From Ptychodera flava (taxonomy: Eukaryota > Hemichordata > Enteropneusta > Ptychoderidae): a stretch of DNA of 64,000 bases. Positions 14,801 through 26,702 of this stretch are shown piece after piece. The stretch is from NCBI RefSeq assembly GCF_041260155.1, contig NC_091930.1, positions 40,423,523 to 40,487,522 on the forward strand, read 5' to 3'. The notes beneath the pieces were generated by a model, which had not been told where the DNA came from, ran no database searches, and saw nothing but the letters and a program-made list of their open reading frames with translations. How positions within the stretch are numbered: the first letter of the stretch is position 1; the number at the start of each line of letters is the position of its first letter. A program made the translations under genes and the position numbers.

Positions 14801-16453
14801 GAGATCGATTGAATCCAAATTCCAGACCCTGCCTGTCTGCGGGCATTTTGTTGCCTGTGAGAATATACGAAACTGCAAAAAGTAGGTAGTCGGTCAACCA
14901 TATGTGACGAGGACAAATCTAATCCCGAAATAACCTTTTCCTTGAAAACCTAAACTTTCTAAATAGACTAAATTTGGCAATGTGAATAAAAATGAGCTGA
15001 ACGAAAATGAGATATTGCTTCGGAACTGCAGGCTGGATCATTTTCTCCTTGGCAAACTACACAGGGGCATGTATTCTAATTTTTTTCCAATTCAAATCTA
15101 TCCGGCCTGGAGAAGAAGATTTAAAGGTTTTCATGGAAATGCAATAAAACTTGGGGAAATTTTGTAGAATCAAAAATTGCCGTAGAACGCCAAGTTTAGT
15201 GATTTGTATAAGTCAAACATCAATGAGGTTTATAAGCAAACATATGCTATGTGCAATTTTGAAGTAGATTTGCTTTTTTAAATAACAATTGTTGGCATAA
15301 TTTAAGACAGGAGGCTAGTTATGTGAGCGATCACAATTTGCTAGGTCACGTGCACAACTTTACATGTCTGGTATGTCTGTCATGCCTGGCAAGTTCGGGG
15401 AGTTTACATGTATATGCTACGATTTCTCAATTTAGTTTAAAAATAATTTATGGTAGAATATATGAAAAATAAAGGTAAAGAAAGTAAAGAAAAGGCAAAA
15501 GTATAAGCAATGGGGCCCCAAGCCTTTGAGCTTTGGTCCCAAAATGACAATTTGATACTTTGCTCCTGTCACGCTGCTTTATGAAATATGATATATTCCG
15601 GTTAGGACTCTCTTCAGAATAGTAAAATAAATACCTTCATAATTTTCGAACTGGATTACCGCTTCTTTTGTGTCATTGTCTAGATGGATGTGTTCCACAT
15701 CACCTCCGCCGACAGCCGGACGATTGAAGTACAATTCAAGCGCTTCCTGGTCGATTCTCTCGTCAATATTTTTAACATGGACAATCGTTCTGCAGAACAC
15801 TCGCGTAACGACTACATTAGGAAGACTGGTCTGGATACGATTTCTGATCGACGTGAAATCTACAGAGAATTAACGACAATTAAATGTTATTATCGTGCTA
15901 TCAATACTTTTTGAAGTGGAAGAAAACAGTGTACCAAATGTTGACACTTTAAGATAATCAGTGAACTAAAAGAATGGATCAAAGTATATATCTCCTATAT
16001 GTATTCTTGAAGGATTAAGTTAAAATATTCTCGATTATTATTGTTTTGTCGCAAGTAGACATAAAGAACACAAACCTTTAATTTTCTCTGCACAGGTAGC
16101 TAATACTGAGGTTTCACTTATCCACTTTAAAGTTATCTTTACGTTGCGTAGTTCTTTTGTTGCTTTTAGTTCTTTCATAACGTCGTCAGTTGAGGCACTC
16201 CGCAAACCCATAATCAGTAGTGAACGCTCGTCTTCTCGACCCTTGGCTAAGAACTTTGAGGTGAATTTTTTCACGGTGAACCCATACTTTTTCAGGCAAT
16301 TTGCCTCAGATAGAAGACGATGGACAGCTATTGCGAGTTAAAAAAGAAGACAATCATAAGTCGTAGTAATCGTAAAATGGAAATATTTATATACGTCAAA
16401 TAAATTGCATAATCGTTACATGAATGTTATTATTTAATGTTAGTGATAATAAA

Positions 16454-16511
<58 letters not shown>

Positions 16512-19500
16512 AACAGAGAGAGAGAGAGCTTGATATAATAGCTTTTAAATAATAGTAAGATACTATGGCCTATGAATGTACTATTAATGTTAAATATGAC
16601 CTGTGAAGCGTGATAATTGGGAAAATGTTAATACGGCCCTTTATTATTTTACTCTGTTCGTTAGTGTATTATGTCATGTTGAATATTGTCACTGTGCACA
16701 ATTGGAAACTACTTTGAAGAATGTAAGTTAGATTTTGGTCCTACTATTTGTTGTCACTGCAATATGTGGCTTTGCTGAGGAGTGTACTATAAAATGACTA
16801 CCTCCCATGTCAGGCTAGTTCATCAAGTGTAAACATAAAACGTAAAAGCTAAAGGTCAGAACAGTAAACTCCGGTACTAATAAACACATGACTTGCCTGA
16901 CATGGCATGTTGGTATGATATTCTAATATTTTGTCGACTACCTCTCAGTGGCGATATGCCTAACACATTTTTGTTTAATTATGTGTTTTTACCTCGATGT
17001 GCACATTTGTGCTCGCCCGTGTCTCTTGTACAATTTAATCTGACGCTCGACAGATGTTTATTCCTTTCACTGAGCAAACTGTAGTGTTATTTTTGTCTAA
17101 GCTCATGATTATTTAACAATTTTTGACATATTCGAACTGATGTCATTCAATCTTGATACAAGAACAGTCACAATACTGGTATTTTACACGCATTTTACCG
17201 TTTGACATGATACGATTTATGACGACCGACTTTCAAAAACTAATATTTATGTTCTATGATCTTACGCTGAAATGTTCATCGGCTATTCATCCGTTTAGAT
17301 TAATATAACATGGAATCTTAACGGTATCAAGGGATCACTGATAATACTATACTAGATAGTTTACTCAATTAATTTTATGAAAAAGAGTAATACTTAATTG
17401 ACTCTGACTTACTTTCTTCTTTTGCGAATTGCACGACTATATTCTTCTCCCTGAAGATATACCGGATTTCTGTGCCGATGCCTGTCGGATCATGTGACGT
17501 AAGTTCTGTAATCAATTGGCGGATGCTTACACTCCTTCGTCTATCCCTCTGATTCGAATGATCTGGATGCATATGGGTCCGCTCGTGTCATCTACACATG
17601 GAGAGCGGAGGGAGTGTAAAAACAAGTAGCCTAACCATTGCTACACGGAAATAAGCTGTCATTATACTGTGGCAATATATAGCTTGATCATGTTATGTGT
17701 ATAACAATAGCACTCATCGCAAAGTTAAAGATGTGGACGGGATATAACATTAACTCCCATTCTTGATAAATATCACTTTTGTTGCTGTGCCGTAAAATAT
17801 TGCTGCCGGGCAGCGATATAAGAATGATGTTTGTTATGTTCAGATCCACAAGACGTGTATAAACTATTTTCTTTTTTTTATTAAATTTTGCAACCATGTT
17901 GCTCTGAGATATCAATATGTACGTAAATGGTTGTTTCCATAATAACAGAATCGAACTTTATATACGGCTACTTGGTGGCCGTTCTCTTTCGACTTTTCAT
18001 GCCTAGAGTCATTACTTTGACATATTCGAACTGATGTCATTCAATATAGATACAAGAACAGTCACGATGCTGGTATTTTCACATTCATTTTACCGCTTGC
18101 CATGCTACGATTAAATACGGTGGCTGTTATTGTGATTGTTTTCGTTTTTGTACTCTCCTCGTACATGGACGGACTCCGCGTAAACTCTATACATATATGG
18201 CATCTTTTGTCGTTAAACAAACAAGCGTGCCCGATTAGCAGCCATCCTGTGATGATATTTTTATTATGTCAGAACAGGTAATCTTCAATTAACCTTTGTA
18301 TTAGGACAATGTGCTGTGATATCTATTTCAGTCTGTGTTGTGAAATAATCGATTTACGGTGAAAATATAGCAATAACGTGTTGCAACCGTTAACACAACA
18401 AACTTTGCCGTACATTTTAAAGTGCCTCCATATCAACAGCTAAACTGCAACAAGTCAGCAAAATGGGGAATCTCTTCGTAAGTCGGGTTGTCACACGCTG
18501 AACTACGGCATTATTGAAAGACGACATTTAATTTTATGTAAAAAAAACGAGAAGGCCTAGCTAGTGACGGAAAATAATTAATACACGCCATTTGTAATTA
18601 ACATGGGTAAAACGACAGCGAGATTAATTTAGGAAAGTACTTAAAAGCTGTGATTGTCACCTTTGATCAGAAAAAGTAAAATAAGAAACAATTTTCAACA
18701 TATCAATCTTGTATGCAGGTAACTGTTTATTTGACCGTTCATTTATCTGCCCCGGATTGGTGTTAACGAGTTATTTCTAACTCCTTTACCGCGACACTCT
18801 AAAAGTCGCTCATCTTTAGACTTTTTTTGAACGATGCCACAAACTTTTTGATATGCTCTAACGGTTCTTTCAGAATCTGATTCTTTTCAAATACTACCAA
18901 GAGCGTTTCAAAACGCGATAGCGTTACTTAACCTTATCATCAAACAAAAACGCGCAATTGACGCCATCTTGAAAGACCTTGCACCGATACATAGCAGAGT
19001 TGTCGCGCGACACAATCTACTGTAATCAGGCAGTCTAACGAAAGTCATTATCTTTTAAACATTTAAGGTGTCGCGTACATACAATGTAGATTTGTGTACA
19101 CTCAAACGCCAAATGTTTATGTTCAGATAGCTCCACACACAGCTGCAAGTGTGAACATCCTGAGGGACTTTAAAGGCCAAATAAACATTTCAGTATGAAC
19201 ACAGAAATATTTTTGTTTACCTTTCGATGTGTCGTTAATCCCTGTGCCTTCGGAAGGTGCTTTTGTACTTCTCGCCATCATTGCATGTTCAAAAGGTGCA
19301 CGCAAAGTTAGTAATGAACACACTGTGGGAGACTAAAGATATAGTTGGCTTTGCATGCCTTGTGATTGGCTGACTCTGTCGGCGCTGTATGTCGGTGTTG
19401 TATAACAGAAACTTCTGGAAATGATGACGTGTCAGACTTGACCAAAAAAGGCCGATGAGTCATTTGGGATTTTCCATGAGTGGTTTTGTAAACCTTTACA

Positions 19501-21915
19501 ATCTAAATTGATAACAAAGGTTAGATTTGGCAAATATACTTAATCTCAGGTAGACTACTTGTAGAAGACATCGGATAAAGGCATCATATGTAACACCAGT
19601 TTGAGTCTCATTCAAAGATGACATGTTGAATTTTAACATGCCTCTTAAACACCAAACGAAAGAAATTTCCACTGATGCAGGGGTATGAAAGACTGAGATT
19701 TTAAAATACGTGATTAAAATCGTGATAAGCGAAATTAAAATGCCTCTCATTCAAACCGTAAGAATTTTGTTGTCAAGCAAAAACGTCGTTTTGTTAATGG
19801 TATATAATTTGCAAATTTCAGAAATTTAGACAAAGTCAGACTGGAGTTCAGAAAATTCGACAAAGTCAGATTGGAGTTAATCGTTTGGAGATATTGCAAT
19901 AGGAAAAAAAGAGAAACCAGGAAAAAGGATGATTTGTATACATTTGCATAATTTTAACTTGTTTCTAACCCAAATTACGACTTCCTGACTAGAACCCAAT
20001 CAATATTTCAATCTTAGGTTAACAAATCATTTGAAATTGAATGAATATTTGCCAAAACCCCCGTGATTTTGAGCAAAATTCGCGGTGTTATATGCAACGC
20101 TACTTTAAGCTACTGTTTATCACTTCCGTACGATGATCAAGAAATTGAAGTGCCTTTTTATTCTTTTACCTGTGCTGCTTTGAAACTACTATACCTTTCA
20201 ATCCCATCAAAGGGGCGGAATAAATCAATAATATTATAAAAGGGCCAGTCTAAACGTCGAGTTAATAAAGTCTTTTGCGTTTTTATTCTTGAATTGTTTT
20301 CCATTTCGTTTACTTTTACGGAAATGTTCAGTATACCAATGAAGTTAAAATGTAGCTGTGAACTAGTTATTCACAAATAAAAATATATCATCCTTATCTT
20401 TACACATTACATTTTCATGGCCGCTCTTGTCTTTTGATGAAGTGTTAGATATCTCAACCAACGCCATTTTCGCTTGGTCACTTGAAGATTGGAACACACA
20501 GTTGCTTCTGGTGCAATACACAGCGATGGCTTCTGCAATATATATTTTCAAATACATACCACAGCGGCCTACACCGTGCGAACCACAAGTGACTGTATTT
20601 GAAGACACCTCCGAAACGTTACCAATGTGCGATGAACACATACAACAGTTTTTAGGGCGGTCCTCCTTTCTGGTATTTTTCGATGAAAAAATGAATATTC
20701 TAGTTTGTTTTGCCTTTTGTTAGTTTTTGAATACACGAATTAAGAGTGTCCATTAGGTGTACGGATCACCTCTGGACGCAGCTTTTCATAGTTTCTCTCC
20801 TTTCATCTGTGCTGGTTGTTGACTTTGTCAAGTTAATCCGATTGATAATCTTGTGACAACGTCCACAGATTATTTATTCCCCCTTGCTTGTTTTACCGTG
20901 TCAGGCAACCGAACGCATCAGATAATAGACGCAACACAGTGATCAAACTTCGCATAGGATCGTCAAATGACAAATTCATGACACAGCGAACGATAAAAAG
21001 AAGTCTTTGAAAAACCAGTGCTTACATAAGACCACGACACCAAACGATCGTTAATAGAAATCTTTATTGACAATACAAATATAATATAATCGCAATCATA
21101 CCAATCCATAATCCAATAACACTAGGTCAGAATTCGTAAGACAATAGATGTAAACATAGACACAAAACAGCACAGAACAGATAGTAAATAGACGGTACAC
21201 AAACAAAGTCAAATTCATGAAAGAAAGATATTTGGACCTCTGGCCAAAAGACCAAGAAGTGATGTCAGGTGTTTAATCATAATCATAGTCAAACATGTTC
21301 AAACAAAATAAACAATGGCAACAAAAAATCTTTGCTTAGACCAGGACATCCCTACTCTCGTCCCTATACCTGGAGCCAGACATGTAAACAGCCCCTATGG
21401 TTCCATCCTAGAATAAACAGACGACTACATGATGCAATGTTATCAGTGGATGAAGATGTTCAATTTTAGTGCAAGGAGTGCTGAAGGTTTAAGATATGCA
21501 CTTGGCCTTATTATGATCACAGAAATATGTTTAAATAGTGAATTAGCCGTAACACTTATTTTTGAAATATAATTAAATTAGCTACTTTTGAGAAAAATGT
21601 TTTATAACGTTGCCTGCAGTCCAAAAGGGGTGGTCGTCGATACTGCGCTAGTGTAACTTACTCGTTTACAAAAAACTATAATCTAGATGCATCAAGTCAA
21701 CATAGCTTCAACATTTAAAATTTAGAATATCCATGATTACCAAACATGTTTTAACTGTCGTCAATCACAAAAGTACCATAGATACAGTGTAGGAATCCCT
21801 GCAGAGTTCCGACGGCCCCCACCCCCCTTAACTGAGTTCTACAGTGCGGCATATGCTCAATGCACTAATAAAGCAGTCTTCCTATTGGTTCTGCATCAAG
21901 GAGATGTACTTAAAT

Positions 21916-21980
<65 letters not shown>

Positions 21981-24674
21981 TTTCCCCTTCTCTATAATTA
22001 TGTTATTACTTACCAAGTAAATATTGTCATACCTTAATTAAAACAGTCGATATCTCTTCTCTTTATGAAGATATTCAGAAATAAGAGTGAATAATCGTGA
22101 CATCACCAAGTCAAATATTGATATGAAATATGATCATTTTATTGGGCAAAGATAAGGAGACATGTCATAAAATTGTGTTTTTCGAACACAAACAAGTATT
22201 TTACCGTAAATATTAGCATCGAGAGATTAGGTCTCGGTTAAGATATTCATAAAGATTGTTTTGCGCACAACAAGTTGAATCGCAGTTTTTAGAAAGCAAA
22301 CGTTAGATTAAAAGTCATGATTGACAGTACTGTAAATTTCCCATAACTCATTGCGATTTATATCCTCAGAGATTCCCCAGAGAAATCTACCAGGTCTCCC
22401 ATGTGTAGACAAATTCATAGACTAGTTGTAAATATTCTGAAAACGTACATTTAAGAACACCATTCTTCTCAAATATCATTTTAAATGATTTGGAAAATTA
22501 TGCAAGATTGAGAGAGGAGATAGAATTTTTGTAAAATTTTCCACTCATTGTGTCTTCAGCCATACAGAATAATTTGATGGAAAGTAGGGAGACCAGTTGC
22601 ACCTGTTTTTTTAAACAAAAGGATATTGATTTTTCCAATGGAAATGACGAAAGAAATTTGCATTTTAAGTTTTCTCAGAGAATGACATCTTCAGTTCGTC
22701 ATAACTTGCTGCCTAAAAGTATGGCATTTGTAGTACCTGCAGAACATGACTTCCATGGTTGTTTAATTGTTGTTTGAAACTTTTGCTGAAATTTCTAAAC
22801 GTACTTTTACTGGATATTATTTAACAATTATTCTGATGCTGAACATTAGTGCTTACATGCAGAACTGAAAAAGTTTTTAGAAAAGTAACCTTCATGGATA
22901 CAAATCAAAGAGAATTGTGGGTAATTTATTGTACTGTTTGATGGTTTACAGTTAACGTCGCTAATAGTGAACATGTTAGATAAAATTAACGCCCATGGCT
23001 GTCAAGATTGCTTTCCTACACATTTATGTTACCGATGTAAAATCATACAAACAGATTTAAGACATCCTCTATGGTTGAGAGAAAGACGTTTAAGATATCT
23101 AATGTTCAGCGATCGAATACGGTTGCAACCGTAGGCGACCTTGTGTCGCCCACTGCTACACTTCTTTCCATTATCAGCCGGAAAGAGGCAATTCAATGTA
23201 AAGACTTCAACCCTCTCAACGACAGCTCTCTGGGTGTTCCGCTGGCACTCTCTCTATAGAGACCCTTGCGTGATTTAAAGTTTTGCTTTCGATCCTTTTT
23301 TTCAGATTGTCGAAGTCTGCATATAAATAATACAATAAGTTGTTAGATGTGATGGGAGGTAGTCTACTTCTTAAAGTGTCACACTGATGCTTATTATATA
23401 TACCGAAGCTTATTCTTCAAGCAAAATAGACACTTCCTGAGATATTCCCCCTCGTCTCAATCGTTTCTTTCGTGTCTATTCATATCAAGTAATTGAAACG
23501 GTAATAACTTGTCATCACCTCTTTGTGACTTATCCCCCATGAATCATACTGCAACTATTACATCATTTCGGCAGTTCAATAATTGCATAGTGACAACGCT
23601 AACAATGATGATAGTGGTGTTTTCTTTTGGTATGCAATGTTGTGATTGCTTTGCAGAAAAGAACATGGATAAGTAAAATTCTATTGATATCGAATGCTTA
23701 AGATTAATTAATGCTTTTAATTTAACCATTAGAGTTATTATTTCAGACATATTTACCTTTGACGTCATCAGCGAACTTGAAAGATACAGATACTGATTCC
23801 AAAGTTGGTGGGTTTGGCGTCAGTGCTCTTCCTTCGAGATAATATTCAATCAGTTTCGAAGGAGTATCTGGAGCTACATTTCTCAGGATAAATCTCCTTC
23901 TGTCCAGTTGTTCAGATTCTTCGTCATCTGAAAGACAATTTTTACAGACTGAAGAAATTCGACAGGGCCACATTAACAGCAAACCTGAAAACTGTATAAA
24001 ATGGAGTGATATTCTTACTTACTACGTATATCACAATTGTCAAATTTTTGCGTGTGGTTCCGGTTAGTTGTATGGTTTTCATGTCAAGATACCTTATCAG
24101 AAACACTTTCTGAAGAAGGTTTCATGGTATTCTCGCGTTATTTTTAGTTCTAATTGCGATGTTGATAGTCTACACTATGAAATATATAAATCAATTATGA
24201 CAGTGGTGGAGTATAAAAATTAAAACACTCAGTGCCATTTGGCTACAGGTTCACACATACATTTTCATCGCATCATGACCAACGTTAATATTTCGGAGTA
24301 TTCGGACGGGATCTAAAAGATTAAGTTAAACATCATACCTTCAATATCATTTTGCAAGTATTTCCATTTTGTAGTCTTTTTCCTCGTGAATAGTTTCAGC
24401 AGATAACGTACCCTCGAATAAGACGGAAGAGTCTCTGCAAAATGACAATGTACACATACCATTTAACAGCGAAAATACTGAACAAAAACCTATGCAGTTG
24501 TCACAAGTGTTTGTCTTGGCGTTTTTCTAAAATCATACGTTAAACACTTTAAGAAAACGTGTCTTATATTTCTGGGACTAAATGTCTTCGATATTAATGT
24601 GTGAAATGTACAGAAAAGATCGACACTTTAGTACAATGTTGTTACTGACCTATGGACTGCTGCTCACCGTCCAT
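6179..24674 (-). CDS. Multi-exon gene: RRM-like domains, coiled coil, MLKL-like pseudokinase
   Basis: Gene-level entry; modules are listed separately. The start is an ATG at 24,672-24,674 opening MDGEQQSI, followed by a GTCAGT donor. Most exon junctions agree in phase (nearly all phase 1), which supports one continuous gene: exons 24,650-24,674, 24,339-24,434, 23,757-23,927, 20,500-20,532 (tentative), 19,221-19,322, 17,413-17,591, 16,076-16,327, 15,635-15,859, 13,763-13,846, 12,760-12,820, 12,307-12,519, 11,370-11,535, 10,928-11,105, 9,646-9,873, 9,334-9,491, 8,720-8,857, 8,196-8,308, 7,560-7,771, 7,195-7,328, one ending at 7,106, 6,888-6,937, 6,502-6,594 and a tentative last exon 6,179-6,222. 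The 13,763 to 12,820 junction does not match in phase, so a small exon may be missing. Several exons carry single-base frame breaks. The N-terminus is of PARP14 type and the C-terminus resembles MLKL. It could instead be two adjacent genes. Confidence 0.65.
6650..6680. repeat. (TA)n microsatellite
   Basis: A run of about 15 TA units in the intron after the subdomain IX exon of the pseudokinase module. Confidence 0.95.
9334..12820 (-). CDS. Acidic linker and long coiled-coil module (6 exons)
   Basis: The exon 12,760-12,820 encodes an acidic Ser/Thr/Asp linker (DLETDNASSSGTDTDG). Five further exons, 12,307-12,519, 11,370-11,535, 10,928-11,105, 9,646-9,873 and 9,334-9,491, are rich in E, K, Q and L with heptad spacing. 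Examples are EIERLQEMLMESESL, KISELQQWYDQLQKEF and DLKEELEQALRQTENLIEEL. The exon 9,646-9,873 shows internal repeats of about 14 residues (EDLREKLQQAQRETG / DLKEELEQALRQTE). The length, roughly 270 residues, implies a rod used for oligomerisation, with no sign of the four-helix bundle of vertebrate MLKL. Exons 11,370-11,535 and 10,928-11,105 change frame near 11,440, 11,397, 11,085 and 10,965, while the coiled-coil pattern continues in the new frame each time. Confidence 0.7.
11931..11997. repeat. Tetranucleotide microsatellite (CTGA, then TGAT, then GAAT)
   Basis: Three successive tetranucleotide runs, each a one-base variant of the last, lie in an intron of the coiled-coil module. They create a long open frame of INQS-type repeats that is not a gene. 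Confidence 0.9.
13763..15859 (-). CDS. RRM-like domain (third), PARP14/PARP10 type, 2 exons
   Basis: The exon 15,635-15,859 reads IVHVKNIDERIDQEALELYF, then a glycine-rich turn (GGGDVEHIHLDND) and AVIQFENYE. The exon 13,763-13,846 completes the fold with THQLDGIPLQVEPY. The signature V-x-V-x-N-I, A-LELYF, GGG and L-G-x-x-L-x-V-x-PY matches the RRM-like domains of PARP14 and PARP10. The junction is phase 1 to phase 1. In the second exon the frame shifts by one base near 13,824, where an A-run seems one base short; both sides of the break fit the domain. No separate RNA-binding residues can be asserted, since RNP motifs are weak in this family. Confidence 0.75.
16076..16327 (-). CDS. End of one RRM-like domain and start of the next (single exon)
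   Basis: This exon is open throughout 252 bases and phase 1 at both ends. Its first part (VHRLLSEANCLKKYGFTVKKF) is the second helix and last strand of the preceding RRM-like domain. Its second part begins a new one with RSLLIMGLRSASTDDVMKEL, then VKITLKWISETSVLATCAEKI. The neighbouring exon starts DFTSIRNRIQTSLPNVVV, which closes this second domain. Splitting RRM folds across phase-1 exons in this way matches the rest of the gene. Domain identity rests on strand/helix pattern and context more than on strong motifs. Confidence 0.65.
16457..16528. repeat. (GA)n microsatellite
   Basis: An almost pure GA run in the intron between the exons 17,413-17,591 and 16,076-16,327. Confidence 0.95.
16801..16907. 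mobile_element. Small inverted-repeat element (CCTGCCATGTCAGG family), intronic copy
   Basis: The element is bounded by CCTCCCATGTCAGGCTAGTT on the left and the inverse motif GCCTGACATGGCA on the right. Related pairs occur at 25,142-25,233 and 26,703-26,834, and single arms at 106-121 and about 26,909-26,930. Internal words (GGTCAGA, AATAAACA) are shared with the 25,142 copy. The size and ends suggest a MITE-like non-autonomous element; no target duplication was resolved. Confidence 0.55.
17122..18106. repeat. Pair of about 90-bp direct repeats
   Basis: The segments 17,122-17,211 and 18,016-18,106 share TTTGACATATTCGAACTGAT and most of the following 70 bases (GATACAAGAACAGTCAC, CTGGTATTTT, CATTTTACCG). 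They differ by scattered substitutions. The first copy is in an intron of the RRM-pseudokinase gene, as is the second. No terminal inverted repeat is visible, so this is either a local duplication or two copies of an unknown repeat. Confidence 0.8.
17413..17591 (-). CDS. RRM-like domain exon (first strands)
   Basis: The exon opens DDTSGPICIQIIRIRGIDEG (first strand) and continues VSIRQLITEL (first helix), GTEIRYIFREKNIVVQFAKEE (strands two and three). It joins in phase to 19,221-19,322 upstream and 16,076-16,327 downstream. The two halves are in different frames, changing near 17,530; the exon is one base shorter than the phase pattern demands, so a base is probably missing there. Confidence 0.65.
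19221..24674 (-). CDS. N-terminal leader and first RRM-like domain (5 exons)
   Basis: Exon 1 (24,650-24,674) encodes MDGEQQSI. The exon 24,339-24,434 is basic (LLKLFTRKKTTKWKYL). The exon 23,757-23,927 holds an acidic turn, then RRRFILRNVAPDTPSKLIEYYL and LESVSVSFKFADDVK, an RRM-like start. These three join in phase with good GT/AG sites. A 33-base exon at 20,500-20,532 (AIAVYCTR, third strand) and the exon 19,221-19,322 (LLTLRAPFEHAMMARS) also fit the phase and would finish the domain, but the small exon is tentative. Alternatively the gene starts at one of the methionines in 19,221-19,322 and the first three exons belong to a separate short gene. Confidence 0.55.
19823..19878. repeat. Short tandem duplication of about 28 bp
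   Basis: Two adjacent copies of a unit containing GACAAAGTCAGACTGGAGTT, with one or two differences. It is intronic. Confidence 0.7.
20990..21470. other. Unassigned dispersed-repeat-like stretch
   Basis: Read on the minus strand this A/C-rich stretch ends in a segment with CAATAAAG, as the 3' end of a non-LTR element might. The plus strand has a 66-codon open frame at 21,269-21,469 with no recognisable domain. It lies inside a long intron of the RRM-pseudokinase gene. Confidence 0.2.
21627..21826. mobile_element. MITE-like element, diverged copy of the 34,788-35,022 family
   Basis: Starting GGTGGTCGTCGATACTGCGC and ending CAGAGTTCCGACGGCCCCC, it has imperfect inverted ends. The interior aligns with the reverse complement of 34,788-35,022: shared words include TCTAGATGCATC, ACATGTTTTAACTGTC and TAGATACA. 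The copy is older or more diverged than the one in PARP-A and sits in an intron of the RRM-pseudokinase gene. Confidence 0.75.
21917..21975. repeat. (CT)n microsatellite
   Basis: A pure CT run of about 29 units, intronic. Confidence 0.95.
23033..23280 (-). other. Unassigned GC-richer open stretch
   Basis: A minus-strand frame stays open for about 80 codons here (containing RAVVERVEVFTLNCLF), and the plus strand has a 62-codon frame from 23,071. The stretch has more CpG than its surroundings, including the palindrome CGGTTGCAACCG. I recognise no family. It lies in an intron of the RRM-pseudokinase gene, so it may be an unrecognised exon, a repeat, or nothing. Confidence 0.2.
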
Positions 24675-25141
24675 GTTGCTCAGTCGACCGTTTGGAAGTT
24701 CAGTTGATCATTTGCTGAACGGAAATCCCCAACTCATGAGACAGTCACGTGAACAAAGTAAAGATGATTCAGCGAATCATGAGTGTGAGCTAAGTGTGTA
24801 TGCATTGGCCTTATGCTCTTTGCACTACAGCAACAAAGATGTTTGTATTTGATACCGACACGTCCTCAACTATTTAATTGACTTCCCCTTAAGGCCCGTT
24901 CATAAACAATCCCAAGCAAAACATATTTTTTTTCAGTGTGAATATTGAATATGATTGGAAGTAAGCAGGTTTCTGACACTCATTTATCATTACGTATTAT
25001 TCGAGAATGCATAAGGTAATGTTCATATATTAACTGTATATCACTGAGTAGTAAGAAGACCTCTAACCTCTGTCACATGGAGCATTTAGGAATTTATGGT
25101 TTAGCTACATGCTTCATTTGTTGATTTAAGTAACAAACATA

Positions 25142-25233
25142 CCTGCCATGTCAGGCTACTTGCTTGACGTGGTGGGTCAGAGAAGGTAACTTAGCGGCAA
25201 ATAAACAAGGGAGTAGTCGTCTGGCATGGCAAG
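25142..25233. mobile_element. Small inverted-repeat element (CCTGCCATGTCAGG family)
   Basis: The left arm CCTGCCATGTCAGGCTACTT and the right arm GTCTGGCATGGCAAG face each other about 90 bases apart. The interior shares GGTCAGAG and AAATAAACA with the 16,801 copy. Confidence 0.55.
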
Positions 25234-26702
25234 ACGACATGTGCTCTGTATTACACAGTTCTAAAACAACAATCTCTTCATATTCAAATAAGTGTACCCT
25301 TGAAATTTGTAATATTGATGGATTCTAGGTTTATTTGTGTGACCCATAAACAAAACGCGCGTTTCGAGCAGCACTGCAGATAAGTCAAGGGGTCAGGATA
25401 CTGTCGAAAATTGTATACACGTATGGAGGAAAGGAAAAAATGGAAAACACAAAGTGCATTTAAGGATTATATGGAGCTCATTCGAAACAAGGTGCGCACT
25501 CGCACTCTAAGGGCATATATGAGAAAATATTAATTTGCAAGGAGTTACTAATCACTTGACCGTGTCTGTTGGTGAATAGATCCAGGGCACTTTTAAGGCT
25601 TACAATTGTATTATCATAGCGTTTTCAATTTTTCTGGGCACACAATCAAAACATAACCTCCGCCTGATGTTTATTTTAGTCACTGTAAATATAGGGAAAT
25701 TTCATTAAGTAAAACTGCATCAATCAAACTACACTCTTTGTAACCAAAATGACCAAATACAGCTTTGATGTGTTACAAAGCATTGCAATCTGCTTGAAAT
25801 GAAAGAACATTTTGAAAGTACCTAGCTTGGCTAAATGCCTGCCTAAACAAATAACTTTTAAAATGTTAAAGACAGCTTTCTTTTGTTATTGCACTTGATA
25901 TGAGATAGAAGAGTGGCAAAAATGATTAAGTCTTTTCTTCAAGAAATGAGCGTAGAGATGTTCTTTCATGGGCTTAAAAGCTTAATTGCGTGCAATTTCT
26001 ACCATTCCACTTGCCACTTTATACGTTGTATAACTCTCAACTCTATTCTTTATTTGCGATAAAACAATCAGTTTTCTGTGCATACTGTAGAAATGCGATG
26101 AATTTTGTAAAGTTCAATTCACTTTTCTTATATTTGGCTCGTATATGTACGTTTTCTGCAGCCATCATCAAAAAATCATGGTAAGGAGTTTTGAAAATTG
26201 AGAGCTACCAAGTCAGATGACACATACATTGTAAAGATCCAGTGATCATCTTTGCGTTCTTTAACGATCATTTTTGAAAGTTTTGGTTTTTAATTAAAAC
26301 ATTATTTGTAACATAATTTTATTTTGAACTAAAATGACGTGAGGTAGAGGAAACTTTTATGTGCTTGTAATCGAAAGGGTCATTCCAAAAGCAAATAGCT
26401 TGATCGTTTCCCCGTTCCTAGTTAAGTATACTGACGTATTGCCTTTTAGTGTATGAGTATTAGTTGGTGGAAATTTCCAATGTAATATTTATTGCTATTC
26501 TAAACCTGGTAAAAATTTACATTGGATTGCTCTATGTAGCAAAAATTGTGTGTGGATTTATGAAAATGGTCAAAGGGTTAAACACAGTGATGCGTTCTTT
26601 TATTTGCGCAGTGGCACTTTTCGAACAGGTCAAAGAGACTGGATAGTAAATTTCTCAGAGTGACTGCATTTGCACCGAACAAAACCGATTCAAATATAGC
26701 GA

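Noticed and set aside
20427-20723. Plus-strand 98-codon open frame
   Set aside because: No family resemblance; the minus strand gives a small exon that fits the RRM gene in phase, so the plus frame is probably a chance opening.
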